64,000 nt of DNA, from the NCBI GenBank assembly GCA_023439545.1, contig JAEXNT010000032.1, positions 1 through 64,000 on the forward strand, in the 5' to 3' direction. The stretch is from Bacillota bacterium (GTDB lineage: Bacteria > Bacillota > Clostridia > Acetivibrionales > DTU013). The translations under genes were made by a program, and so were the position numbers. The notes under the pieces are model-generated. The model had not been told where the DNA came from, ran no database searches, and saw only the letters and a list, made by a program, of their open reading frames with translations. Below, piece by piece: positions 17,534 to 26,061 of this stretch (position 1 is the first letter of the stretch; every line of letters starts with the position of its first letter).

Positions 17534-18544
17534 TTATTTGGCGTCAACTTTAGCCATGTAGGAGATGAGGTCAACTACCTTGTTTGAATAACCCCATTCA
17601 TTGTCATACCATGCAACGAGCTTGACAAAGTTGCTGTTGAGAGCGATACCTGCTTTAGCATCGAATATAGAGGTATGCGGGTCATGGATAAAGTCTGAGG
17701 AAACAACTTCGTCCTCGGTATATGCGAGGATGCCCTTGAGATCCCCATCAGCAGCCTTCTTGACAGCAGCCTTGATCTCATCATAGGTTGCAGCTTTTTC
17801 AAGACGGCAGGTAAGGTCAACAACGGATACGTCCGGAGTCGGAACCCTGAGGGACATACCGGTGAGTTTGCCATTGAGTGAAGGGATAACCTTGCCGACA
17901 GCTTTAGCAGCGCCGGTAGATGAGGGAATGATGTTCTGTGCTGCAGCGCGTCCGCCTCTCCAGTCCTTCTTGGAGGGACCGTCAACGGTCTTCTGGGTTG
18001 CTGTGTAGGAATGAACCGTAGTCATAAGGCCTTCGATGATACCGAAGTTGTCATGAATGACCTTTGCGAGAGGTGCGAGACAGTTGGTCGTGCAGGATGC
18101 ATTTGAAACGACCTTCATATCCTTGTTGTAGGTGTCGTTGTTAACGCCCATTACAAACATCGGAGCGTCCTTTGAAGGAGCGCTGATGATGACTTTCTTT
18201 GCGCCGCCGGCGAAGTGAGCGGATGCCTTTTCGGTTTCAGTGAATACACCTGTCGATTCAACTATGTATTCTGCACCGCAGTCTTTCCACGGAATCTCTT
18301 CCGGCTTCATAGCTGCATATACAGCTATCTTCTGTCCATTGACAACGAGCATGCCGTTCTCGGTCGAGATCGTGCCCTTGAACTGTCCATGAACCGTGTC
18401 ATATTTCAGCATGTAGGTCATGTAATCAAGATCGATGAAAGGGTCGTTTATTCCCTTTACTTCAATGTTAGGATTTTCGATTGCCGCCCTGAAAACAAGA
18501 CGTCCTATTCTGCCAAAACCATTAATACCCACTTTTACTGCCAT
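17534..18544 (-). CDS. gap: Glyceraldehyde-3-phosphate dehydrogenase
   Basis: Oxidises glyceraldehyde-3-phosphate to 1,3-bisphosphoglycerate with NAD+. The 336-residue protein shows the Rossmann start 'VGINGFGRIGRLVFRAA', the catalytic cysteine in 'SNASCTTNCLAP', 'TVHSYTATQ', 'RGGRAAAQNIIPSSTGAAKA' and the C-terminal 'WYDNEWGYSNKVVDL'. The Asp in 'GINDPF' is consistent with NAD+ preference. TAGGAGG stands before the ATG. It opens the gap, pgk-tpi, gpmI cluster and has a likely promoter just upstream. Confidence 0.98.
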   Translation of the reverse strand: MAVKVGINGFGRIGRLVFRAAIENPNIEVKGINDPFIDLDYMTYMLKYDTVHGQFKGTISTENGMLVVNGQKIAVYAAMKPEEIPWKDCGAEYIVESTGVFTETEKASAHFAGGAKKVIISAPSKDAPMFVMGVNNDTYNKDMKVVSNASCTTNCLAPLAKVIHDNFGIIEGLMTTVHSYTATQKTVDGPSKKDWRGGRAAAQNIIPSSTGAAKAVGKVIPSLNGKLTGMSLRVPTPDVSVVDLTCRLEKAATYDEIKAAVKKAADGDLKGILAYTEDEVVSSDFIHDPHTSIFDAKAGIALNSNFVKLVAWYDNEWGYSNKVVDLISYMAKVDAK

Positions 18545-18595
18545 TTCTTATTACCTCCTATATCAATTATGTTTATTGACTTTAAAATCAAAATA

Positions 18596-18624
18596 ATTTT
18601 ATATTATTTGAACTGGATTTTCAA
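18596..18624 (-). promoter_or_regulatory. Likely sigma-A promoter of gap
   Basis: Minus strand: TTGAAA (-35, 4/6), 17-base spacer, TAAAAT (-10, 5/6), about 50 bases before the gap start. Confidence 0.55.
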
Positions 18625-18713
18625 TACAATTAGGTAAAATTAATTAATTTTTTAACAAAGTCATTCTACTCGATAATATATTTACCTCTATTGCAGAAAC
18701 TATGCAATGGAGG

Positions 18714-18735
18714 TCGAACCGTCCCTGCGTTCCAC
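18714..18735. repeat. GGGACGGTTC-type repeat fragment
   Basis: CGAACCGTCCCTGCGTTCCA just after the DUF2156 gene belongs to the same family as copies at 23404, 44883 and 60651. Only one arm is present here. Confidence 0.6.
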
Positions 18736-18736
18736 C

Positions 18737-19633
18737 TCACTCTGTAAGGATAGTATATTTGTCGACCAGCCTGAGCGGATGGTACGAAAGCTTGGCCTTG
18801 CGCATCCCTTCGATACCGAGGTCCTGTTCCCTGTTGATAAATGTCGAACCGCTCCATTCCCGCTCGGCAAACTGCTGGTTTATGATCGTGTAAAGACCGT
18901 CGACGGAGTTTCTGGCTTTTTCTATATGGATCACTGCGGTATCCTCGCTGAGCATCTCACCCACCGTAAAGGCTTCGAAACTGCCATCCATCTTAATCAA
19001 AGCGCCTTTGCACCCGAGCGTTCTAAAGTTTCTCAACAGCTCCAGGTTTGCCTGCCGCTCACAGTAATCGCCGATCTGGCAGCTGCAGTTCCTGTCCAAA
19101 CACCACTGCTCCATTATCCTGCTGCACTCGTCGATAAGGGAGCAGTCCAACGGAACATATTCGTAAGTATGCTGTTTCTTGAACTTATTTATGTGATTGC
19201 GCTTTCCGTCATATTTTTTGCCCTTTAGCCCGACCAGGTCCGCCGTACTGTAAACATAGTCGCAGTTATCCCTGTCATAGACTATCGAATCCTCTGAGGG
19301 AACTATGCCTTTGAAAAAGCCGAGTTCTTCCTTCGTGACTTTTTTAAAACTGAGCTTCCAGCCCCTTTCTTCAAAGTATTCCTTAAGGGTTGCGAAAGCC
19401 AGGGCAAAGTTATCTTCCCTGATATTTCCGATTGGCATCATTGCAAAAGGTTCACTCTTGCAGGGAACGGAGATGACACAAAGTAGGTCCGCTATGATAG
19501 CGTATCTGAATTTGTAGAAATATCTCCAAGCAAAAAAGTTCGTAAAGGTTAATTCCGATGACAGCGGGTGATGCTGCCTGATGTATTGGTCAAACTGCGT
19601 CTTGCTGTCAAGTGTTATTTCAGAAAAATCCAT
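18737..19633 (-). CDS. DUF2156 (LPG synthase C-terminal-like) protein
   Basis: The 298-residue protein matches DUF2156, a GNAT-like fold related to the catalytic domain of phosphatidylglycerol lysyltransferase. Typical parts are 'SSELTFTNFFAWRYFYKFRY' near the N-terminus, 'KGKKYDGKRNHINKFKK' in the middle and 'FINREQDLGIEGMRKAKLSY' at the C-terminus. It has no membrane segments, so it is probably a soluble aminoacyl- or acyl-transferase of unknown acceptor. It is a single gene between pfkA and gap on the same strand. Confidence 0.85.
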   Translation of the reverse strand: MDFSEITLDSKTQFDQYIRQHHPLSSELTFTNFFAWRYFYKFRYAIIADLLCVISVPCKSEPFAMMPIGNIREDNFALAFATLKEYFEERGWKLSFKKVTKEELGFFKGIVPSEDSIVYDRDNCDYVYSTADLVGLKGKKYDGKRNHINKFKKQHTYEYVPLDCSLIDECSRIMEQWCLDRNCSCQIGDYCERQANLELLRNFRTLGCKGALIKMDGSFEAFTVGEMLSEDTAVIHIEKARNSVDGLYTIINQQFAEREWSGSTFINREQDLGIEGMRKAKLSYHPLRLVDKYTILTE

Positions 19634-19745
19634 TGAAACAAATCTCCCCTGTAAACCATAATAATTCAGCCTTGCAAGGTCTGTTACCCCTCACAAGGCC
19701 TTATACTGTCAATTTAATGTTTTATACCGTATCGGATTAAAACGG

Positions 19746-19879
19746 GGGCTGGTCGCAAGCCATGCTTGCTGCTCGCCCATGCGTCCGGGCTGGTCGCAAG
19801 CCATGCTTGCTACTCGCCCATGCGTCCGGGCTGGTCGCAAGCCATGCTTGCTGCTCGCCCATGCATCCGGGCTGGTCGC
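19746..19879. repeat. 41-bp tandem repeat, 3.3 copies
   Basis: Units begin at 19746, 19787, 19828 and 19869 (the last only 11 bases). Units differ by one or two bases. Each contains GCAAGC-CAT-GCTTGC inside GGGC/GCCC ends, so each can fold as a hairpin on either strand. It lies in the gene-free stretch 19634-19973 downstream of pfkA. No other feature was seen there. Confidence 0.9.
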
Positions 19880-19973
19880 TTACATCTATCGCCCCGTTAT
19901 AACACTTTATTCAATATACCACTGTTTAGTTCTTTGTAAACCATTAATCCTTAAATTGGAAACTAAAATTTTT

Positions 19974-21059
19974 CTAGTCACCGAAGCTGACTCCCAGATC
20001 CTTCGATATTCTCACGAGCTCGCCTTCGGGATCTACCGTCTTGAGCTTTCCGACAGCGTCCTCAAGGGAGACTGCCGTAATCTCGTTCCCGTTCAATGCG
20101 ACCATGCAGCCGAATTTGCCTTCGTTTACAAGCTCCACCGCCTTGACGCCGTATCTTGTCGAAAGCAGCCTGTCATATGGGTTCGGTCTCCCGCCTCTCT
20201 GCAGATGTCCGAGTACCGTTACCCTCGTTTCGATGCCTGTCATCCTCTCGATATCCGACGCGACCTTATTTCCTACCCCACCCAGCCTGATCGGGTCCGG
20301 ACTGCTCTCGTCCACCTTGCTTACTATAAGGCCGCCGTTCTTCTCCTTGGCTCCCTCCGCTACGACAACGATGCTGAAATGCTTTCCTTCAGCCTGTCTT
20401 TCAAGAATTTTCTTCGTGACCCTGGACATATCGTATTCTATTTCAGGTATCAATATAACGTCCGCGCCTCCCGAAATTCCTGACGTCAGCGCGATCCATC
20501 CCGCATACCTGCCCATGACCTCGAGAATCATGACCCGGTGATGCGATTCCGCAGTCGAGTGAAGTTTGTCTATAGCCTCCGTAGCAGTATCGACTGCCGT
20601 CATAAAGCCGAAAGTCGTATCGGTCGCCGACAGGTCATTGTCTATTGTTTTCGGAACACCGACTACTTTAACGCCCATCCGTGCAAAATCACGCGCGCTC
20701 GTGAGAGTGCCGTCACCGCCTATGAGTATGAGGGCGTCTATACCGTGCGCCTTGATATTTTCTATTACTTTGCCGGACATATCTACGTAATTTATAGTTC
20801 CGCTGCTTTCGACCCTGAACTTGAACGGGTTGTCCCTGTTCGAGGTCCCGAGTATAGTGCCGCCTTTATCCAGGATGCCGGAAGCGTCGCCAGGCTTGAA
20901 ACTGACGTAGTCGTCCAGCACCAGCCCTCTGTAGCCGTCCCTGAAACCTATCACTTCATATCCGTATTTGACCATGGATGTCTTGACGACCGCTCTTAGC
21001 ACCGCGTTCAAGCCGGGGCAGTCCCCGCCGCCTGTCATGACTCCTATTTTTTTGATCAT
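19974..21059 (-). CDS. pfkA: 6-phosphofructokinase (group III-like)
   Basis: Phosphorylates fructose-6-phosphate. The 361-residue protein carries 'GVMTGGGDCPGLNAVLRAVV', 'ILIGGDGTLTSA', 'GVPKTIDNDL', 'VMGRYAGWIAL' and 'LGHLQRGGRPNPYDR'. In E. coli numbering the first motif has Gly104 (as in ATP enzymes) and the second has Lys124 (as in PPi enzymes). Mixed residues occur in the group III enzymes; ATP is more likely because Gly104 is kept, but the donor is not certain. It is about 40 residues longer than E. coli PfkA. GGAGGAACTAT precedes ATG. It follows the PepT-like gene by 23 bases. Confidence 0.95.
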   Translation of the reverse strand: MIKKIGVMTGGGDCPGLNAVLRAVVKTSMVKYGYEVIGFRDGYRGLVLDDYVSFKPGDASGILDKGGTILGTSNRDNPFKFRVESSGTINYVDMSGKVIENIKAHGIDALILIGGDGTLTSARDFARMGVKVVGVPKTIDNDLSATDTTFGFMTAVDTATEAIDKLHSTAESHHRVMILEVMGRYAGWIALTSGISGGADVILIPEIEYDMSRVTKKILERQAEGKHFSIVVVAEGAKEKNGGLIVSKVDESSPDPIRLGGVGNKVASDIERMTGIETRVTVLGHLQRGGRPNPYDRLLSTRYGVKAVELVNEGKFGCMVALNGNEITAVSLEDAVGKLKTVDPEGELVRISKDLGVSFGD

Positions 21060-21082
21060 ATAGTTCCTCCGATCACACGCTT

Positions 21083-22192
21083 TTACATACTTCGTACTGC
21101 CTGTAAAACGAACTCCGCCGCCTTGACCATATCGTCGATTCTGATCTGTTCGTTCACGCTGTGCACCTTGTCCATGCCTACGCTTACGTCTACGGCTTCG
21201 ATCCCCTTCCCGTTGAATATGTTGGTATCGCTTCCGCCGCCTGTCTCTTCCTGCAGCAGTTCTATGCCCGCGGCTTTGGCAGCCTTGTCGAGTATGCCAA
21301 GGATTTTTGCATCCTTTGATATATTATACGAGGGATATTCGAGAACGGCTCGGAAATCGATACTGCCTCCGAAATCCGAAGCTGCCTTTTCGAAGCATTC
21401 CTTCATGTGATCTTTCTGGCTTTCAAGTTTTTGTTTGTCTCGACTCCTGGCTTCAGCCTTTATCTCCACCTTGTCGCAAACGATGTTTGTCTCACGTCCG
21501 CCGGTTATGACGCCAATATTTGCTGTTGTCTCGAAATCTATCCTGCCCAGCTTCATCGAGGAGATCGCTGCAGAAGTAATCTGTATGGCGCTGACGCCCT
21601 TTTCCGGCGCTATCCCTGCATGTGCAGCCAGACCTTTAACTGTCACATACATCCTGTACTGCGAAGGTGCTTTGACGGCAACTGTCCCGATAGGTCCGTC
21701 GCTGTCGAGCACAATGCCGTATTTTGCATGTATTCTGCTGTAATCCAGATGTTTTGCGCCAAAGAGACCGCCTTCCTCGGCTACGGTAAATACGGCCTGT
21801 ATGTCGCCATGGTCGAGATTGTCTTCCCCGAGCACCCTCAAAACCTCCAGGATGCACTCGATGCCCGCGGCGTCATCTCCGCCCAGTACGGTAGTACCGT
21901 CCGAATGAATTATACCGTTTTCTTCGATTGCCTTTTTACCCTCGCCAGGTTCAACAGTATCCATGTGCGCTGTTATCATCAACGCCGGTATATCCCTGTT
22001 TCCCTTTAAAGTACAGATAAGGTTGCCCGTATTGCCGCCGATCTCTTGGCCTGCATTGTCCTCATATACTTCACAGCCCAATGCTTTCATTTTTTGCGTC
22101 AGCACGTCCGCCATCCGCCTTTCCTTCCTGGAGAGGCTGTCGATACTGACAAGACTCTTGAATTCACTGACCATTCTTTCACGATTTATCAT
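21083..22192 (-). CDS. M20 family peptidase (PepT-like)
   Basis: A 369-residue di-zinc aminopeptidase of the PepT/M20B type. Metal and catalytic residues are seen in 'ITAHMDTVEPG', 'LGGDDAAGIEC', 'FTVAEEGGLFGAKHLD' and 'VLDSDGP'; 'MDKVHSVNE' carries the last His ligand. 'KGLAAHAGIAPEKGVSAI' is the dimerisation-domain signature. PepT-like enzymes trim peptides in the cytoplasm, but the exact substrate is open. ATG 22192 follows AAAGGAG by eight bases. That ribosome site sits three bases after the dispersed stem-loop at 22208-22249. Confidence 0.93.
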   Translation of the reverse strand: MINRERMVSEFKSLVSIDSLSRKERRMADVLTQKMKALGCEVYEDNAGQEIGGNTGNLICTLKGNRDIPALMITAHMDTVEPGEGKKAIEENGIIHSDGTTVLGGDDAAGIECILEVLRVLGEDNLDHGDIQAVFTVAEEGGLFGAKHLDYSRIHAKYGIVLDSDGPIGTVAVKAPSQYRMYVTVKGLAAHAGIAPEKGVSAIQITSAAISSMKLGRIDFETTANIGVITGGRETNIVCDKVEIKAEARSRDKQKLESQKDHMKECFEKAASDFGGSIDFRAVLEYPSYNISKDAKILGILDKAAKAAGIELLQEETGGGSDTNIFNGKGIEAVDVSVGMDKVHSVNEQIRIDDMVKAAEFVLQAVRSM

Positions 22193-22207
22193 ACTGATCA
22201 CTCCTTT

Positions 22208-22249
22208 GGATGTTTTAGAGGAAATTCGCGCCATTGGCGCTAAACATCC
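22208..22249 (-). repeat. Dispersed intercistronic stem-loop, copy 1
   Basis: Outer arms GGATGTTT/AAACATCC and inner arms GCGCC/GGCGC are present. On the minus strand it supplies the last two codons and stop of trmL (GAT GTT TAG) and ends three bases before the GGAG of the PepT-like gene. Related copies are at 33037-33079, 33085-33127 and 47098-47139. Confidence 0.85.
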
Positions 22250-22734
22250 TCCATTCCCATTTTCCCTTTGAGTTCCATATCCTTAAAGCCCCGCTGCCTT
22301 AAAACCTCGTAAAGTACAACCGCAACCGAATTTGAAAGATTGAGCGAACGTATGCCGGGAAGCATCGGTATCCTTATGCAGGTCTCCCTGTTTGCCTCAA
22401 GCAGTTTCTCCGGCAGCCCGGCAGTCTCCCTGCCGAATACCAGAAAGCATCTTTCGGGGTAAACCACATCGGTATATGCATGTCCGGCTTTTGTAGATGC
22501 GAAGTAAAACTTGTGATCTCTGTAATTTTCCATCAACTCGTCTATTTTGCCGCAGCGGCTGACCAGTACCTTGTCCCAGTAATCAAGGCCCGCTCTTTTC
22601 AGGTACCTGTCCTCGACAGAGAATCCAAGTTCCCCCACAAGATGAAGCCCTGAGCCCGTTGCTGCGCAGGTACGCGCTATGTTGCCTGTATTCTGCGGTA
22701 TTTCAGGTTCGATCAATGCTATATGTACTGACAA
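22240..22734 (-). CDS. trmL: tRNA (cytidine/uridine-34-2'-O)-methyltransferase
   Basis: A SPOUT-fold methyltransferase that 2'-O-methylates the wobble base of leucine tRNAs using S-adenosylmethionine. Diagnostic parts are 'IALIEPEIPQNTGNIARTC', 'LVFGRETAGLP' and the knot 'IRIPMLPGIRSLNLSNSVA'. At 164 residues it has the normal length. The start is probably TTG 22734, because GGAG lies eight bases upstream; the GTG at 22743 overlaps that site. The stop codon lies inside the dispersed stem-loop. Confidence 0.93.
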   Translation of the reverse strand: MSVHIALIEPEIPQNTGNIARTCAATGSGLHLVGELGFSVEDRYLKRAGLDYWDKVLVSRCGKIDELMENYRDHKFYFASTKAGHAYTDVVYPERCFLVFGRETAGLPEKLLEANRETCIRIPMLPGIRSLNLSNSVAVVLYEVLRQRGFKDMELKGKMGMEDV

Positions 22735-22896
22735 TGACTTCACTCCGTAATATTCTAATGCATTTTTTACAAGTTCTAATATACCACAAATAGAAGAAAT
22801 TAAATATGAAAAAAACCATGCTCCCTATATAAAAATCGATTCTTATGTAAAGAATAGACCTATAGAAATTTGTAAATATAAAGGAGCACAGAAAAA

Positions 22897-23373
22897 ATGA
22901 TCAATAGGAAGACAATAGCCGGAATAGCACTGGCAGGAGCCCTGGCGGCGACAGGGACAGGCGCGTCATACGCGATGCCCGGCGACGGGCAGCAGAATAA
23001 GCAGAACGCCGAAATTGAATTGAAAAAGCAGGAGGTTCACAAGCAATTTAAAAACGCGCTCGATAATCTGGTCAAGGGCGGAACCATCACCAAAGTTCAG
23101 GAAGATGCAGTTTTGAAGGCCATGGCAGCCAGGCGCAAGGAATTTGAAAAGGCAAGGCAGGAAAGGGAAAAATCTCCATATGAGAAATCCGATAACGGTA
23201 CCCAAAAGCCTGCAAAGAGCAAAGACTTCAAACTGAGGCCCCAGGGCCACCCGCAAGGACATCATGGTTTCCTGCAGGACCTTGTCAAGGATGGTACGTT
23301 GACACAGGAGCAGGCCGATGCCGTAAGAAAGGCGTTCAGATCCGCCCGGGAAAGCGTAAGACAGAAGGAGTAG
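22897..23373 (+). CDS. Small secreted protein with two DUF2680-like repeats
   Basis: The 158-residue product starts with a Sec signal peptide ('TIAGIALAGALAATGTGASYA', cleavage after about residue 26). The mature part is charged and helical and holds two related units: 'LDNLVKGGTITKVQEDAVLK' and 'LQDLVKDGTLTQEQADAVRK'. These resemble DUF2680 helices, found in small exported Gram-positive proteins of unknown role. AAAGGAG precedes the ATG by 10 bases. It is transcribed divergently from trmL. Confidence 0.8.
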   Translation: MINRKTIAGIALAGALAATGTGASYAMPGDGQQNKQNAEIELKKQEVHKQFKNALDNLVKGGTITKVQEDAVLKAMAARRKEFEKARQEREKSPYEKSDNGTQKPAKSKDFKLRPQGHPQGHHGFLQDLVKDGTLTQEQADAVRKAFRSARESVRQKE

Positions 23374-23403
23374 GTACAAAATATACTCAGGGATATGCGA
23401 GAG

Positions 23404-23432
23404 GGGACGGTTTGGGATACATGAACCGTCCC
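23404..23432. repeat. GGGACGGTT hairpin repeat
   Basis: Perfect 9-bp arms GGGACGGTT/AACCGTCCC with an 11-base loop, just after the small secreted protein gene. It may act as a terminator but has no T-run. It belongs to the same repeat family as 44883-44981. Confidence 0.75.
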
Positions 23433-23534
23433 AGTCTCAGTTTCACGCCTGTTCCAGAGGGGCTTAATCAATCTCCATAACCGGTTTTCCCTCCGTTATA
23501 CCAGAAAATTAGTTAGTACAAGAATTAAAAACAG

Positions 23535-23563
23535 TTTTCAGAATGTGCAAAAGAGAGTATAAT
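23535..23563 (+). promoter_or_regulatory. Likely sigma-A promoter of the isomerase-family gene
   Basis: TTTTCA (-35, 4/6), 17-base spacer, TATAAT (-10, 6/6), about 75 bases before the start codon. The intervening leader is AT-rich. Confidence 0.6.
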
Positions 23564-23638
23564 GGAACAGATAAAATTTTTTTATGCTGATTAAGTTAGA
23601 GAATTATCAGATAATTATTTTAACGGAGGTCAAAATCA

Positions 23639-25120
23639 ATGAAGAACATTCCTCAAGTAAAATTAGGCATAATATCGGTCAGCCGTAATTGTTTCCCGAT
23701 ATCGCTCTCCGAATCGAGACGACATGCTGTAGCTGAAGCATGCGCAAAGCTTGGGCTCGACATCTATGATTGCCCGGTGACCGTAGAAAACGAGATCGAT
23801 GCTGTGAAATCGGTTGAAGACGTGGTCGGCAAAGGGGTCAATTCTCTAGTGGTTTTTCTGGGCAATTTCGGCCCTGAAACGCCGGAAACTTTAATCGCAA
23901 AGATGTTCAACGGACCGGTCATGTATGTAGCTGCAGCCGAGGACTCCGGCGATACGCTCATCAACGGCCGCGGAGATGCATACTGCGGAATGCTCAACTG
24001 CTCGTACAACCTGGGGCTCAGAAATATCAAGGCATTTATACCCGAATATCCTATAGGAGACCCCTCCGATCTTGCAAAGATGATTGGAGAATTCATACCT
24101 GTAGCCCGTACGCTTATAGGTGTTTCCAACCTGAAGATCATTACCTTCGGGCCTCGTCCTGAAGACTTTCTGGCCTGCAACGCACCGATAAAGCAGCTTT
24201 ATAACCTTGGCGTCGAGATACAGGAAAATTCCGAGCTCGACTTGCTCGTAGCTTTCAACAAGCACAAGGACGACAAGAGGATCCCCGAGGTAGTGGCCGA
24301 CATGGAACGCGAGCTTGGCGTCGGAAACAAGATGCCGGGCATACTCCCGCGTCTTGCCCAGTATGAGCTGACTCTTCTCGACATAATGGAAGAGGCAAAG
24401 GGCGCACGTAAATACGTTGTATTCGCGAACAAATGCTGGCCCGCATTCCAGACGGAATTCGGATTCGTTCCCTGCTATGTTAATTCACGTATGGTCGCAA
24501 GAGGTATCCCAGTATCCTGTGAAGTCGATATCTACGGAGCTCTTTCCGAATACATCGGCCTCTGCGCAACTGAAGCTCCCGTTACCCTGCTCGACATCAA
24601 CAATTCAGTTCCGTCAGATATGTACAAAGCCGAGATCGCGGGCAAATTCGACTACAGACTTGGCGAGACCTTCATGGGCTTCCACTGCGGAAACACTCCG
24701 GTATGCTACCTGAGAAATCCGGAAATGAAATTCCAGCTTATCATGAAGAGGGCGCTCGAACCCAATACTGAACCCGATATAACACGCGGTACGCTCGAAG
24801 GCGATATCAAAGCCGGTCAGATCACATTCTACCGTCTGCAGGGAACAGCTGAAGGCGGGCTCAAGGCATATGTGGCACAGGGCGAGATCCTGCCCGTTGC
24901 TACCCGTTCATTCGGTGGTATCGGAATATTTGCAATTAAGGAAATGGAAAGATTCTACCGCCACGTACTGATCGCAGACCGCTACCCGCACCACGGAGCT
25001 GTTGCGTTCGGACATGTCGGGAAAATACTGTTCGATATCTTGACAATGCTCGATGTGCCGGTGATTTCGTACAACCAGCCGAAATCGCTGCCGTACCGCA
25101 CAGAGAACCCGTTCTGCTGA
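23639..25120 (+). CDS. L-fucose/L-arabinose isomerase-family protein
   Basis: A 493-residue protein of the FucI/AraA fold: N-terminal Rossmann-like domains ('VKLGIISVSRNCFPISLSES', 'VNSLVVFLGNFGPETPE') and a C-terminal domain with 'HHGAVAFGHVGKILFDIL'. The metal-binding Glu and Asp of such isomerases may be in 'CWPAFQTEFGF' and 'CEVDIYGALSEYI'. Members of this group interconvert aldoses and ketoses with Mn2+, but this one differs enough from true FucI and AraA that I do not name a substrate. It stands alone, with its own promoter, a GGAGG ribosome site and a terminator. Confidence 0.8.
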   Translation: MKNIPQVKLGIISVSRNCFPISLSESRRHAVAEACAKLGLDIYDCPVTVENEIDAVKSVEDVVGKGVNSLVVFLGNFGPETPETLIAKMFNGPVMYVAAAEDSGDTLINGRGDAYCGMLNCSYNLGLRNIKAFIPEYPIGDPSDLAKMIGEFIPVARTLIGVSNLKIITFGPRPEDFLACNAPIKQLYNLGVEIQENSELDLLVAFNKHKDDKRIPEVVADMERELGVGNKMPGILPRLAQYELTLLDIMEEAKGARKYVVFANKCWPAFQTEFGFVPCYVNSRMVARGIPVSCEVDIYGALSEYIGLCATEAPVTLLDINNSVPSDMYKAEIAGKFDYRLGETFMGFHCGNTPVCYLRNPEMKFQLIMKRALEPNTEPDITRGTLEGDIKAGQITFYRLQGTAEGGLKAYVAQGEILPVATRSFGGIGIFAIKEMERFYRHVLIADRYPHHGAVAFGHVGKILFDILTMLDVPVISYNQPKSLPYRTENPFC

Positions 25121-25171
25121 GATAGCATTAATCTGGTACAGCATATAGGATTTATAAGCACTAAAGCTATT

Positions 25172-25205
25172 AAAGGCAGGTAATGTTCATACATTACCTG
25201 CCTTT
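25172..25205. terminator. Strong, probably bidirectional terminator
   Basis: Perfect 14-bp arms (25172-25185 and 25192-25205, AAAGGCAGGTAATG type) with a 6-base loop lie between two convergent genes. The T-run is short on both sides. Confidence 0.8.
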
Positions 25206-25230
25206 GAAGTATTACCTGCCGAATCCCATT

Positions 25231-26061
25231 TTAGTATGGACTATAAACAGTAAGCATGGATTCTTTTCCATCTTCATAATAAGATAAGAAATTGACAGTA
25301 CAATCATTTATTTTATAAGAAAGGCTGAATGCTTTATTTTCGGGCGTTTCTACCCATGCGTCTTCGATTTCGGCTTTACCCAATATCTTTTGTACTTGTT
25401 CGAAATTCATTTCAGCATGTGTACCACCTATTGATACCTTGGGTGAGCAATAAATGCTATACACTTTATCAGCTTCATCAAAAATAATTGTTATGCCATA
25501 ATCCTCATAGAAATAGCCTTCTTCTGATCCTTCGACACCGGCACCGACAATTTTATAGTTATCACCAAGTTCCTTCAGAACCTTATCTTTCGTCTCTTTA
25601 ATTAAATCCCAAAATTCTTCCTCACTTAAGTCGTCATTTCTTTCTATCGGTTTGCCGGTTATTGATTCTTCGTTGTAAGCAGTATCCGTGTTCGCAATAT
25701 TTGAGTTATTTATAGTTGCTGTTATGTCTGTATTTGTCAAATCATCTGCTACATCAACAACAGAATTTGTCTGCTGATCGGTAACATAACCATAATCAGT
25801 CAGATTGGCTAATAAACTTTCTTCTGTAATCCCAGTTATCTGGTTCGTCTCCTGCCGCAAAACACTGGTCGTATTTGATTCCTCTAGCGACGTACCGGTT
25901 TGGTCAATCAGTACCTGCGAATTATTGTCTCCGCACCCAAATAAGGTTAAGACAAGGATCGTAATAAAAATAATTCTAACTGATTTAGCTGTATTATCTA
26001 TAACCGTAGAAATCTTCGAGCACAATTTCAAACCTGCCGTTTGAAAATTCATAAATCTCAT
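25231..26061 (-). CDS. Putative lipoprotein, paralogous to its upstream neighbour
   Basis: No family is recognised. A hydrophobic segment 'IIFITILVLTLFGC' ends in a lipobox cysteine, preceded by a long basic N-terminus. After the Cys comes a Ser/Thr/Asn-rich linker, then a folded domain of about 130 residues from 'LSEEEFWDLIKETKDKV' to the end. I chose ATG 26061 because GGGGGAG stands six bases before it, so it would overlap the upstream gene by 68 bases; a later start is possible. The motif 'TDQQTNSVVDVADDLTN' resembles 'SDQQTNK...VVDITNDLQN' in the neighbour. Confidence 0.65.
   Translation of the reverse strand: MRFMNFQTAGLKLCSKISTVIDNTAKSVRIIFITILVLTLFGCGDNNSQVLIDQTGTSLEESNTTSVLRQETNQITGITEESLLANLTDYGYVTDQQTNSVVDVADDLTNTDITATINNSNIANTDTAYNEESITGKPIERNDDLSEEEFWDLIKETKDKVLKELGDNYKIVGAGVEGSEEGYFYEDYGITIIFDEADKVYSIYCSPKVSIGGTHAEMNFEQVQKILGKAEIEDAWVETPENKAFSLSYKINDCTVNFLSYYEDGKESMLTVYSPY

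Noticed and set aside
19746..19879. CRISPR array
   Set aside because: The repeats are directly tandem without spacers and no cas gene is present.
19779..20483. Open frame of 234 codons starting in the tandem repeats
   Set aside because: Its first part is only the 41-bp repeat and the rest is antisense to pfkA.
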